64,000 bases of DNA, taken from Chitinophaga dinghuensis. Lineage in GTDB: Bacteria > Bacteroidota > Bacteroidia > Chitinophagales > Chitinophagaceae. Below the pieces are notes generated by a model. It was not told the origin of the DNA. It did no database searches and was given only the letters and a program-made list of their open reading frames with translations. The first letter of the stretch is position 1, and each line of letters starts with the position of its first letter. Made by a program: the position numbers and the translations under genes. The stretch is from NCBI RefSeq assembly GCF_003259435.1, contig NZ_QLMA01000010.1, forward strand, positions 124,001-188,000. The letters run 5' to 3'. Positions 54,361-62,390 of this stretch are shown here, one piece after another.

Positions 54361-54435
54361 TCGGGGCGGCAAGATTCGAACTTGCGACCTCCACATCCCA
54401 AATGTGGCGCGATAACCGGGCTACGCTACGCCCCG
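54361..54435 (-). tRNA. tRNA-Pro (anticodon UGG), copy 1
   Basis: On the minus strand the cloverleaf folds cleanly: acceptor CGGGGCG/CGCCCCG, anticodon stem CCACA/TGTGG with loop TTTGGGA (anticodon TGG), T arm with GTTCGAATC. CCA is not encoded. It is identical over all 75 bases to the copy at 59985-60059. Confidence 0.95.
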
Positions 54436-54487
54436 GAACCTTGTTCCGGTGTGCAATTCAGATGTTTGATTCCCTGATTGCGGAGTG

Positions 54488-54520
54488 CAAAGGTAGCGAT
54501 AAGTTTGCGAGAAAACCAAA
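54488..54520 (-). promoter_or_regulatory. Promoter of tRNA-Pro copy 1
   Basis: Minus strand: TTTG (54520-54517), 21 bases, TACCTTTG (54495-54488). A start near 54482 gives a leader of about 47 bases before the tRNA. Confidence 0.75.
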
Positions 54521-54628
54521 TTGATTTTCATTTTTTTGAAAAATATTTTTCCAGGGAGATAGCCGGCACAATAGCTTTCAGCCGACTAACCAATCAAGAG
54601 TCGCTTCCACGGCCACTCTTGCAGGCGC

Positions 54629-56971
54629 CTACTTATTCTTCCAAATTTTCCATCTGAGGAGTATTTCCAGCTGAATGGCTGGTTTCATATTGGTTCCGAT
54701 GGAATCTTTGGCAGTATGTAGTACGGGAATTGCAGTGCGGGCAGCGGCTTGCCATCTTTTATGATCATAATATAGTTCTGCTGTGATGTTTCCCTGGAAC
54801 TTCCCGAGACTATTCCACAAACTACCTTTGTTCATATAGATGATAGTTTTATTATGAATACCAAAAGTATCTCTGGTAGCAGACGTTTCCTGTATGGAGC
54901 CTGTATGTCCTAAATAGGCTTGTATTCCGGCACTACCAAAGAACTGACCTACGAGTCGGTGGTGATATGCCAGGCCTGCCTTATAGCCGAAAGTTTGCAA
55001 TAAGGTCAAGGACTGCTCATCTATTGAACTGGTTCCGCTGGGGATACGTGAATAGGGTTGTTTGTCATAAATCTGAGTAGCCATAAGGTTAAGATCTAAG
55101 CTAATGGCAGCATTATTCCATGTTCTCTGGGCACGGAATCCAGGAATCAATAATCTATAAAATTGTGTGTTTCCGGAAGGCCCTTTATAGTAGCCAGGAT
55201 TATTGGTAATAGGTATAGGAATGCTCCATTGCCCCATGATTTCCCAATAGCCCGGCGTATGGAACGTATTTTTCGGCATTCGGTAATTCGTTATACGTCC
55301 CATGGTTTCAGCACTTACTTGCAATGGAGAGGATGAATGATTCCTTACTGTTCTTATTGGTTGGAACTGAATCCCAGCATACAAGGGCGCTGTTATTGCA
55401 GGAGTACCTGTTTCAGAGGAACTTGCGGGTAGAGGACTATTTGCTGCAGCGGAAACAGCTGTGTTAATTGGAGAAGGTTGAGACTTTCCGTTATTACCTT
55501 TTCTCTGCGCAGCAGCGATATTTTTTTTGCGGTTATTAGCAGTCACTATCCCAGGCTTCACCAATGATGATATATGGGATGCTGATTCTTCTTTTGTATT
55601 GGTTGTAGCGTTTTCTGATGTAGCCTGATTTTCCTTATCATTTCCTGATAAACCGTTAGTGGTTGTAGTCTGATTAGGTAAATGTTTACCTATATATTTC
55701 TTGCCAGGATTTCCTTGTGAAGCCTGACCATCTACGAGTTTCAACGATTTCCCCGTTGATATATTCTTTTCTGAAGTAAGCTTCGGGTGATTAGACAATC
55801 CATTCTTATTCACAACAGTGTTTCTATTAATAGTGATATTCTCAGAGGAAGATGCCCCATTATTCGCAACAGTAGTAGATGCTCTTTTACCCCCTGCGTT
55901 GGATAATCTATTATCTGCTCCGCCAGCTGTTACTATTCCACGGCCACTTCCATTGGAAGGCATATCCCCAGATGTGGATAACCTACTTCCAACTGGCGCT
56001 ACTGATTTTGGCCTTTTACTGTGTGCATTGGAAGGTACTTTCCCTGATGTGGATAACCCATTATTTGCAATGCTACCTGGTATGGTATTCCCACTACTTC
56101 CTTTGGAAGATACATTTCCTGAAATAGATTCTCCACTTCTTGCATTACCTCCAGCTACAGCACCATGGCTATTCTTATTAGCAGATATATTCCCCGATGT
56201 GGATAACCCATTACTTGTAACGCCACCTGATACGGTACGACCAATATTCGAACCAGATTCTCGACTTCCTGCATTACCTCCAGCTACAACACCATGGCTA
56301 TTCTTATTAGCGGATATATTCCCCGATGTGGATAACCCATTACTTGTAACGCCACCTGATACGGTACGACCAATATTCGAACCAGATTCTCGACTTCCTG
56401 CATTACCTCCAGCTACAGCACCATGGCTATTCTTATTAGCAGATATATTCCCCGATGTGGATAACCCATTACTTGCAACGCCACCTGATACGGTACTGCC
56501 AACGCTAGCATTGGAAGACACAGCCCCTGACATTCCATTATTTACTACATCTCCAGCCACTACGCCCTCTCCGCTTGTAGTCACAGTCTCCATTTGAGAC
56601 ATTCCTCTGCTTTGTTCCGCATTCTTTGTTTTAAGTGAACCCGAATCAGTTACCTTCAAAGCACTGTCTCTTGTCATGGTGGAGTGGTCTTCAGCCGGGG
56701 CCACTTTTTTTCTGGCTGCAGTCATTCGATAAACGCCGTAAGCAATAACGCCTGCACAGAAGACAGTGACAGCTATATATTTGGCGATGGTGAGCAATTT
56801 AACGCCAAGACTACCTGCATGAGGCGACTCACTCCCGCCGGCGGGAGCGTTCACGGGCATGGCTTTATTCAATGCCTGTTCCATGAGCTTCCAACTACTA
56901 TCAGCAGGTGGCAGAGGAATGGGTACATTTTCCTCATTAAAAAATTGCATATGCAAATTACTTTCGCTCAC
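54629..56971 (-). CDS. Inner-membrane-anchored repeat protein with a beta-barrel-like end, partner of an ECF sigma factor
   Basis: A 780-residue protein. The cytoplasmic start (1-58) contains LPPADSSWKLMEQALN, a pattern seen in Bacteroidota proteins encoded next to ECF sigma factors and suspected to bind them. One membrane segment lies at about 59-81. Next is a long Gly/Ser/Asn-rich region (90-540) with three 43-residue near-identical repeats (about 148-276) and partial copies. The last 230 residues look like an outer-membrane barrel, with alternating strands ending LLRWKIW. It may span the periplasm. GTG 56971 is used; ATG 56950 is an alternative. It begins seven bases after the sigma gene stop. 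Confidence 0.8.
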   Translation of the reverse strand: MSESNLHMQFFNEENVPIPLPPADSSWKLMEQALNKAMPVNAPAGGSESPHAGSLGVKLLTIAKYIAVTVFCAGVIAYGVYRMTAARKKVAPAEDHSTMTRDSALKVTDSGSLKTKNAEQSRGMSQMETVTTSGEGVVAGDVVNNGMSGAVSSNASVGSTVSGGVASNGLSTSGNISANKNSHGAVAGGNAGSRESGSNIGRTVSGGVTSNGLSTSGNISANKNSHGVVAGGNAGSRESGSNIGRTVSGGVTSNGLSTSGNISANKNSHGAVAGGNARSGESISGNVSSKGSSGNTIPGSIANNGLSTSGKVPSNAHSKRPKSVAPVGSRLSTSGDMPSNGSGRGIVTAGGADNRLSNAGGKRASTTVANNGASSSENITINRNTVVNKNGLSNHPKLTSEKNISTGKSLKLVDGQASQGNPGKKYIGKHLPNQTTTTNGLSGNDKENQATSENATTNTKEESASHISSLVKPGIVTANNRKKNIAAAQRKGNNGKSQPSPINTAVSAAANSPLPASSSETGTPAITAPLYAGIQFQPIRTVRNHSSSPLQVSAETMGRITNYRMPKNTFHTPGYWEIMGQWSIPIPITNNPGYYKGPSGNTQFYRLLIPGFRAQRTWNNAAISLDLNLMATQIYDKQPYSRIPSGTSSIDEQSLTLLQTFGYKAGLAYHHRLVGQFFGSAGIQAYLGHTGSIQETSATRDTFGIHNKTIIYMNKGSLWNSLGKFQGNITAELYYDHKRWQAAARTAIPVLHTAKDSIGTNMKPAIQLEILLRWKIWKNK
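56142..56528 (-). repeat. Three 129-bp tandem repeats inside the sigma-partner gene
   Basis: Units begin near 56142, 56271 and 56400 and are 129 bases (43 codons) long, nearly identical for the first two and for most of the third. Each contains TGTGGATAA, the exact DnaA-box 9-mer (complement TTATCCACA). Weaker copies of the same motif context lie at 55973 and 56048. Confidence 0.9.
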
Positions 56972-56978
56972 TCAGAAA

Positions 56979-57509
56979 TCATTTAAGGTAGTATTGCTCC
57001 AATATCGGTTTCAATTTACTTCGTGTTTCGCTCAGGTGCCATTTTACAGTGCCAGGACTTTGTTGTAGCATTTCTCCAATTTCTTTTATAGGAAAACCTT
57101 CCAGGTAGAACAGTGTGCAGACAGCCCTGGTAGAAGGTGATAACGTATCGAGCAACTTATAAATATCTTCCCAGGCCAGTTTGCTCATTATATTATTCTG
57201 CGTAACAATCACATCTTCTTCAATAGCTGCATGTACCGGCCATTTCTTCTTACGGATTTTATCCAGTGCCGTATTTCGGACGACAGTATATACCCAATTA
57301 AATAACTCCCCTTTCGCCGCGTCATATTTCTCCAGTTGGGTAAATACCTGCAGCATTCCATCATTCAGCACTTCCACTGCCTCTTCAGGTTGACTGAAGA
57401 ACTTTCTACACAATAAGAATAGTGCCGGATAGAACTTCCGGTATAACTGCTCCTGGCTACGTCTGTTATTCACCAGGCACTCACGTACCAATTGCTGTAA
57501 ATCTTCCAA
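56979..57509 (-). CDS. ECF-type RNA polymerase sigma factor
   Basis: A 176-residue factor starting at TTG 57509 (no ATG before an in-frame stop at 57522). Region 2 has LYRKFYPALFLLCRKFF and EEAVEVLNDGMLQVFTQL; region 4 has LSPSTRAVCTLFYLEGFPIKEIGEMLQQSPGTVKWHLSETRSKLK. Its likely anti-sigma or signal partner is the 780-residue protein encoded seven bases downstream. It is not linked to a FecR or SusC, unlike the 39654 factor. Confidence 0.92.
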   Translation of the reverse strand: MEDLQQLVRECLVNNRRSQEQLYRKFYPALFLLCRKFFSQPEEAVEVLNDGMLQVFTQLEKYDAAKGELFNWVYTVVRNTALDKIRKKKWPVHAAIEEDVIVTQNNIMSKLAWEDIYKLLDTLSPSTRAVCTLFYLEGFPIKEIGEMLQQSPGTVKWHLSETRSKLKPILEQYYLK

Positions 57510-57546
57510 AGGATCAACCTGTTACGGTACTTAATATGGGTTATCA

Positions 57547-57589
57547 AAAAGGGAAAAGTTGCTATAGACTTTTCAGTCCTACAGCAACT
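57547..57589 (-). terminator. Candidate terminator of the heptad-repeat lipoprotein
   Basis: AGTTGCT/AGCAACT arms with an inner GACT/AGTC stem; the left flank is A-rich (minus-strand U-tract). Confidence 0.4.
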
Positions 57590-57674
57590 ATCGGTTGTGT
57601 TTTACCCCTGCTTTACAAATGTAAAAAATGTAAAACAGGTTTTTGGGCATACTAACATGATCGGTTATACGTCA

Positions 57675-58043
57675 TCAGAATCTCCTTGTGGACCCTCTCA
57701 ACGTATCAGAACCCGGATATCTTGGCGTATCTACCGGATGACGGGGTGTATCCACCGGCCAACGTGGGGTATCTATCGGATGACGCGGACTGTCCACCGG
57801 CCAACGAGGCGTGTCTACCGGATGATGAGGACTGTCTGGCCAATGAGGCCTAGTCGTGTCCCCAGGATGAGGGATCGTATCATGACGCGTAGTGTCACGG
57901 GGATGCCCTGTGGAATCTAAAGCTAAAGCAGCATTCTTAGCTTTAAGCTCCTGCAAGGTCTGTTCATTATTATCCTTTCTGCATCCGATAATGCAACATA
58001 TGCCTAGCACTAATGTCAAGAAATAGAGGGGTAGATATTTCAT
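57675..58043 (-). CDS. Small lipoprotein with Pro-Val-Asp-Thr-Pro-Arg heptad repeats
   Basis: A 122-residue lipoprotein from ATG 58043; signal ends at lipobox CIIGC. After an acidic/Lys spacer and a short DTTRHDT segment comes a run of five 7-residue repeats of the form PVDTPRW/H/Y (with S or I variants) followed by a Ser/Arg-rich end. The regular Pro every three to four residues predicts an extended rod. I do not recognise a family. It is on the same strand, 165 bases upstream of the sigma factor, and separated by a candidate terminator. Confidence 0.75.
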   Translation of the reverse strand: MKYLPLYFLTLVLGICCIIGCRKDNNEQTLQELKAKNAALALDSTGHPRDTTRHDTIPHPGDTTRPHWPDSPHHPVDTPRWPVDSPRHPIDTPRWPVDTPRHPVDTPRYPGSDTLRGSTRRF

Positions 58044-58368
58044 AGAAAGTTTGTTTATAATAGTAAACGGGGGATATGAATCGAAAGGTTGGGTACAAAT
58101 CAAAATATTTTCCAGTAGGTAAGTTGGCGTATGACACTTATACGGCTAAAGTGACCACTTAAGAGAAAGTAGATACCAATTGCCATTTTAAGCCCCCGGA
58201 CGCGTGTCTGCCTAACTACCTTTATGCCAACCTACATCCTGTTATTTTATCCTCAAAATTTTCATCATTCATCTTAAATATCTGTCCGGGTAGCAGGAGT
58301 TATCTTGTTGGCCCCTTTTGCGGAGACAGCGAGCATGTCTCCGCTTTTGTTTTTCCCATTAGCAACTA
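58044..58368. other. Intergenic region with a plus-strand terminator-like hairpin
   Basis: A 325-base gap. At 58320-58344 arms GCGGAGACA and TGTCTCCGC enclose a seven-base loop and are followed by a T-rich stretch on the plus strand, where no gene precedes it. Whether it ends a small RNA or is the 3' end of the chromate-transporter transcript is unclear. Confidence 0.35.
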
Positions 58369-59697
58369 CTACAGCAGAAAATACCTGACAAGGCCGAACA
58401 GTAAACTGATTAATACCACCAGCAACATATTCCACCGGAATTTAGTCAGCATCATCAGGGCCATACCAACCCACCCCAAAGCTATCCAGTCAATATTCGC
58501 GAAAGCAACGCCCTGATGCCGGAATAAAATATCTCCTCCCAGGTAAAAGGCCAGATTCACGATTACCCCCACCACGGCTGCTGTTACGAGAGAAAGAACA
58601 GCTTTTATCACCCTGTTTTTCTGAGATCGCTCAATCAGGGATGCTCCCATAAAAATCAACAGGAAATTGGGCAGAAAAGTAAAATAGCCTGCCGCCAGTA
58701 AACCAATCGTTCCCATGATCAATGATCCCGCAAAATGGTTGTAGGCAGACATAAATCCTACATAGGTCAGTACGATCACCAGAGGTCCGGGTGTTGTTTC
58801 CGCCAGTGCAAAACCATCTATCATCTGTGTTTTACTAAGCCAGGAAAGATGTCTGGTCACTAACTCCGCTACATATGGAATAACGGTGTAAGATCCTCCT
58901 ACGGTAAGAAATGCAGATTGCGTAAACAACAGCGACAATTTTTTCCAGAAAGTGCCATCCAATAGAAATACAATCATTCCCAGGAATGGAATCAGCCATA
59001 GCAAAAGGAATACAGCACCTTGTTTCAGCAAGGCGCGTTTTGAAATAGGCGGTATTTCCTGGTTTACGTTTACATAGTAGGCATCTTCGGCCTCACTAGT
59101 TTCTTCCTCCTGCTTTTTGAGATGTAGTAAACCTGGGATAAAAGCATTGACGAGGATGGCGGTGATGATAACGCCTAAAATGATCCATGGCATTGATATC
59201 TTTCCGAAGTATGACAATGCAAATGCAGCGATGGCAATGGTATAGTGCAGATAACTTGTCAATGCCTTCTGTCCAACTTTCCATGTAGCGAAAAGAATGA
59301 TGGCTAATACTGCCGGCTTCAGGCCATTAAACACGGATACCAATAAAGGCGTATTTCCAAACAATGCATACACGATACTTAATCCCAGTATAATCATCAT
59401 GGAAGGCAGTACAAACAACAATCCTGAAACAATACCACCTTTTATCCCATGGAGTTTCCACCCAATATATATAGCCAGTTGGTGCGCTTCTGGTCCGGGT
59501 AATACCATACAGGCGTTCAGTGCATGAAAGAATTTGCGGCTACTGATCCACTTTTTTTTATCGACCAGAAAATCATGCATAATCGTAACATGTCCAGTCG
59601 TTCCTCCAAAGCTGATCCAGCCAAGAATAAACCAAAAGCGAAGCGCTTCTTTGAAAGAGGGTTTATTGACTTTACATTGTTCTGCAGTTACATCCAT
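58369..59697 (-). CDS. Chromate-transporter (ChrA/CHR) family protein
   Basis: A 442-residue, two-domain CHR protein with about ten membrane segments. The first repeat has FILGWISFGGTTGHVTIMHDFLVDKKKW and NACMVLPGPEAHQLAIYIGW, and the second repeats this as FLTVGGSYTVIPYVAELV and DGFALAETTPGPLVIVLTYVGFM. PGP motifs in both halves are family hallmarks. It probably exports chromate, or a related anion, with protons. It is flanked by tRNA-Pro copy 2 and a non-coding gap. A TAAATTTG box is at 59729-59736 on its strand, without a clear -33. Confidence 0.92.
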   Translation of the reverse strand: MDVTAEQCKVNKPSFKEALRFWFILGWISFGGTTGHVTIMHDFLVDKKKWISSRKFFHALNACMVLPGPEAHQLAIYIGWKLHGIKGGIVSGLLFVLPSMMIILGLSIVYALFGNTPLLVSVFNGLKPAVLAIILFATWKVGQKALTSYLHYTIAIAAFALSYFGKISMPWIILGVIITAILVNAFIPGLLHLKKQEEETSEAEDAYYVNVNQEIPPISKRALLKQGAVFLLLWLIPFLGMIVFLLDGTFWKKLSLLFTQSAFLTVGGSYTVIPYVAELVTRHLSWLSKTQMIDGFALAETTPGPLVIVLTYVGFMSAYNHFAGSLIMGTIGLLAAGYFTFLPNFLLIFMGASLIERSQKNRVIKAVLSLVTAAVVGVIVNLAFYLGGDILFRHQGVAFANIDWIALGWVGMALMMLTKFRWNMLLVVLISLLFGLVRYFLL

Positions 59698-59949
59698 CCC
59701 TATTTTTTTTTCTCGTATAACGGGGATTCAAATTTACCAATTATAACGCGGAAGAATATGAAAAAATGCCACCGTTCAACACATTCATCGACAAGGCGTA
59801 TTAGGCTAAATCAGGCGTTATCAGACCATTTACAGTAGTAAATGACATCAGTATACAGGAAGACTAAAAAGAAAGGATTTTACAGGCATTAAAACCATTT
59901 CCGGAATCAACAGATAGAAAGAGAAAAAAACAAAAAGGAGTAAAAACAA

Positions 59950-59983
59950 AAAGGACAAGTCTGTATGACTTGTCCTCTTTTTA
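59950..59983 (-). terminator. Terminator of the tRNA-Ser/tRNA-Pro transcript
   Basis: Arms GGACAAGTC and GACTTGTCC with loop TGTAT; the A-rich left flank gives a minus-strand U-tract directly after the tRNA. It resembles the hairpin behind tRNA-Pro copy 1 (shared GGACAA/TTGTCC). Confidence 0.8.
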
Positions 59984-59984
59984 G

Positions 59985-60059
59985 TCGGGGCGGCAAGATT
60001 CGAACTTGCGACCTCCACATCCCAAATGTGGCGCGATAACCGGGCTACGCTACGCCCCG
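59985..60059 (-). tRNA. tRNA-Pro (anticodon UGG), copy 2
   Basis: Identical over 75 bases to the tRNA at 54361-54435. It follows tRNA-Ser by 18 bases on the same strand and shares its promoter. Confidence 0.95.
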
Positions 60060-60077
60060 ATCCCGGTTTGTATTCAG

Positions 60078-60166
60078 CGGTGAGGGAGGGATTCGAACCC
60101 TCGGTACAGTTTAACCCGTACGACGGTTTAGCAAACCGTTCCTTTCGGCCACTCAGGCACCTCACC
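60078..60166 (-). tRNA. tRNA-Ser (anticodon GCU)
   Basis: An 89-base class II tRNA on the minus strand: acceptor GGTGAGG/CCTCACC, anticodon stem ACGGT/ACCGT with loop TTGCTAA (anticodon GCT), a long variable arm and T loop TTCGAAT. CCA is not encoded. Confidence 0.94.
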
Positions 60167-60201
60167 TTGTTTTCCTTCGTAGTTGTTCTCTGAAGGGGTT
60201 G

Positions 60202-60232
60202 CAAAAATAGGAATTATTTTAAATCCACCAAA
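60202..60232 (-). promoter_or_regulatory. Promoter of the tRNA-Ser/tRNA-Pro operon
   Basis: Minus strand: TTTG (60232-60229), 19 bases, TATTTTTG (60209-60202). Start near 60195 gives a leader of about 29 bases before tRNA-Ser. Confidence 0.75.
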
Positions 60233-60351
60233 AGCAAATGATATTTTTTTTAAAAAAATTTTCAAAGAGATGAAAATCAATCGAATAAGCAACGGCTCAT
60301 CATATGACCAAACCCGCCATGGCACTGCATTACAGCGCACGATACCTCTAA

Positions 60352-60383
60352 AAACAAACATGCCCCCGCTTATAGCGGGGGCA
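60352..60383 (-). terminator. dnaA terminator
   Basis: Arms TGCCCCCGCT and AGCGGGGGCA with loop TAT; the A-rich left flank gives a minus-strand U-tract. It lies 24 bases after the dnaA stop. Confidence 0.85.
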
Positions 60384-60407
60384 CGATGTAAATAGGTTAC
60401 AGGGGGT

Positions 60408-61841
60408 CTACATTGCTGCTAACTGCACTTTTTGTTGCAGTTCAATCACACTGTCACGGAAATTATTATCGGTATCCATCAGATCTTTTACGGTCTGACA
60501 AGAGTGTATAACGGTAGTATGATCTCTTCCTCCAAAATGTTCGCCGATTGTTTTCAGGGAATTTTTGGTAAAAGATTTTGCCAGATACATTGTTATTTGG
60601 CGAGCCTGCACAATTTCGCGTTTACGCGTCTTCTGCAACAGCTTATCATAAGGTACATCGAAATATTCACAGACCATCTTCTGGATACTTTCTATCGTAA
60701 TCTCTTTAGAAGATGTTTTTACAAATGACTTCAACACGCGTTTCGCCAGCTCCAGATCAATTTCTTTACGGTTCAGAGAAGATTGTGCCAGCAGGGAAAT
60801 CAGCGCCCCTTCCAGCTCTCTTACGTTCGTCTGAATATTATAAGCTACATACTTCACTACCTCTTTAGGCATTTCCAAACCGTCGTTCCGCATCTTCATC
60901 TCCAGAATTTCCATCCTGGTTTCAAAATCAGGGATTTGAATATCTGCACTCAATCCCCAACGGAAACGGCTTAATAAACGCTCCTGTACACCATCCAGAT
61001 CTTTCGGCGCTTTATCTGATGTAAGAATCAGCTGCTTACCTGATTGATGCAAATGGTTGAAAATAGCAAAGAACGCATCCTGTGTTTTTTCCGCACGCGC
61101 AAAAAACTGGATATCATCTACGATTAATACATCTATCAGTTGATAAAAATGTATAAAGTCATTGATGATATTATTCTTTGAGTGATCAATAAACTGATTG
61201 ATGAATTTTTCCGCACTTACATACAATACGGCCTTGTTTGGGTGAATGCGCTTCACCTCATTACCTATTGCTTGTGCAAGATGCGTTTTCCCCAATCCCA
61301 CACCGCCATAAATTACCAGCGGATTAAATGAAGTACCTCCAGGTTTTTCTGCTACAGTCTTGCCGGCACGTCGTGCCACACGGTTACAGTCACCTTCTAT
61401 GTACGAATCAAAGGTATAATTCGGATTCAACTGTGAATCTATCTGTACCCGCTTAATCCCTGGAATCACAAATGGATTCTTTACCGGATTCTGAATCGTT
61501 AACGGAAAATCTACTTCATTGTCTTTCTGGGGCTTCGTAAACTGCGTCGGCATGTTTACAGTTCTGGGATTCTGGTGTGGCGTACCGTTCTCTACTACAA
61601 TGCGGTATTCCAACCGGGCTTCTTTACCTAATTCTCTCTTGATGGTTTTTCCTAACAATCCCACATAATGCTCCTCCAAATACTCGTAAAAGAATTGGCT
61701 GGGGACCTGGATGGTTAAAACATTGTTTTCAAGTTTAATGGGTTTAATAGGTTCAAACCATGTCTTAAATGGCTGCCACTCAACAATATCCCTAATTATA
61801 TTAAGACACCTTTCCCAAACTTGTTCGCAAGTTTTATTCAT
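60408..61841 (-). CDS. dnaA: Chromosomal replication initiator DnaA
   Basis: A 477-residue initiator. Domain I is about 1-85; a linker with NPRTVNMPTQF follows. The AAA+ domain III begins NPNYTFDSYIEGDCNRVA (139-156), with Walker A GGVGLGKT (179-186), Walker B VLIVDDIQFF, and sensor Arg residues. Domain IV carries the signature GGRDHTTVIHSCQTV (about 448-462) that reads DnaA boxes. It has no dnaN next to it and is divergent from a DUF3127 gene. The 549-base gap contains an 11-base inverted repeat but no exact DnaA box. Confidence 0.98.
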   Translation of the reverse strand: MNKTCEQVWERCLNIIRDIVEWQPFKTWFEPIKPIKLENNVLTIQVPSQFFYEYLEEHYVGLLGKTIKRELGKEARLEYRIVVENGTPHQNPRTVNMPTQFTKPQKDNEVDFPLTIQNPVKNPFVIPGIKRVQIDSQLNPNYTFDSYIEGDCNRVARRAGKTVAEKPGGTSFNPLVIYGGVGLGKTHLAQAIGNEVKRIHPNKAVLYVSAEKFINQFIDHSKNNIINDFIHFYQLIDVLIVDDIQFFARAEKTQDAFFAIFNHLHQSGKQLILTSDKAPKDLDGVQERLLSRFRWGLSADIQIPDFETRMEILEMKMRNDGLEMPKEVVKYVAYNIQTNVRELEGALISLLAQSSLNRKEIDLELAKRVLKSFVKTSSKEITIESIQKMVCEYFDVPYDKLLQKTRKREIVQARQITMYLAKSFTKNSLKTIGEHFGGRDHTTVIHSCQTVKDLMDTDNNFRDSVIELQQKVQLAAM

Positions 61842-62116
61842 TGAGATAAAAAAAATTAGTTTGTTTCTTAATTAAGGATGTTCTCGAATTCGCTATTCCT
61901 CAACGCAGGATGTCGAAAAAATGTTCAGACAGGACGACGAATATCTGTAGAAAATGTTGAAAAAAAAAATTTATCTACCCTTGTTTATATTATCCTGAAT
62001 ACAGTGTGCAAACACCCTCTGTTAGCCCACTCCCAGCGCTTTACAGCACTGACATACCGCGTTTTTCTAGCATTTAAAACCAGTCTGATTTGCAATCGCT
62101 TTTCTCAAGCATTGTC

Positions 62117-62154
62117 TATTTTATCATAAATAGTATCGCATTCATGATAAAATA
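62117..62154. repeat. 11-base inverted repeat upstream of dnaA
   Basis: TATTTTATCAT (62117-62127) and ATGATAAAATA (62144-62154) with a 16-base spacer. A candidate operator or mRNA-leader structure for dnaA; no protein is indicated. Confidence 0.6.
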
Positions 62155-62332
62155 ACATCGTACTGATTTTTTCACATGTTTCTTCTCCAGGAAAAATCCG
62201 GAGATATTCACACTTTTTTTTGCGAGGGTGCAAAACTATGTTAGTATCTCCATTAAAAAAAATGTGTTTAGGACTAGTTTATACGCAACTATTTTTTTAT
62301 ATACCCGCGCGCCTGTACTCAAATAAAAATTA

Positions 62333-62364
62333 TTTGTACGCCCTTTATCGAATACCTATCTTTG
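62333..62364 (+). promoter_or_regulatory. Promoter of the DUF3127 gene
   Basis: TTTG (62333-62336), 20 bases, TATCTTTG (62357-62364): full Bacteroidota consensus, start near 62370, ATG at 62391. Confidence 0.8.
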
Positions 62365-62390
62365 ACCTTCTGAATTTAAATTAATTATCT

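Larger units (their letters stand above)
61842..62390. other. dnaA / DUF3127 divergent intergenic region
   Basis: A 549-base AT-rich gap. Visible elements are the DUF3127 promoter (62333-62364), an 11-base perfect inverted repeat TATTTTATCAT/ATGATAAAATA (62117-62154, 16-base spacer), and a TAGTTTTG box on the minus strand (62238-62231) without a -33 partner. No exact TTATNCACA box was found; ATATTCACA is one mismatch away. Not convincing as oriC. Confidence 0.55.

Noticed and set aside
56142..56528. CRISPR-like array
   Set aside because: The repeats are contiguous 129-base units inside a coding frame, without spacers and without cas genes.
55818..56597. A 259-codon plus-strand frame over the tandem-repeat region, with repeats of its own
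   Set aside because: The regularity only mirrors the repeats of the minus-strand gene, which has the sigma partner, membrane segment and barrel-like end.
61842..62390. Chromosomal origin next to dnaA
   Set aside because: AT-rich, but no exact DnaA box and only one single-mismatch box was seen, and dnaN is not adjacent. GC-skew data would be needed.
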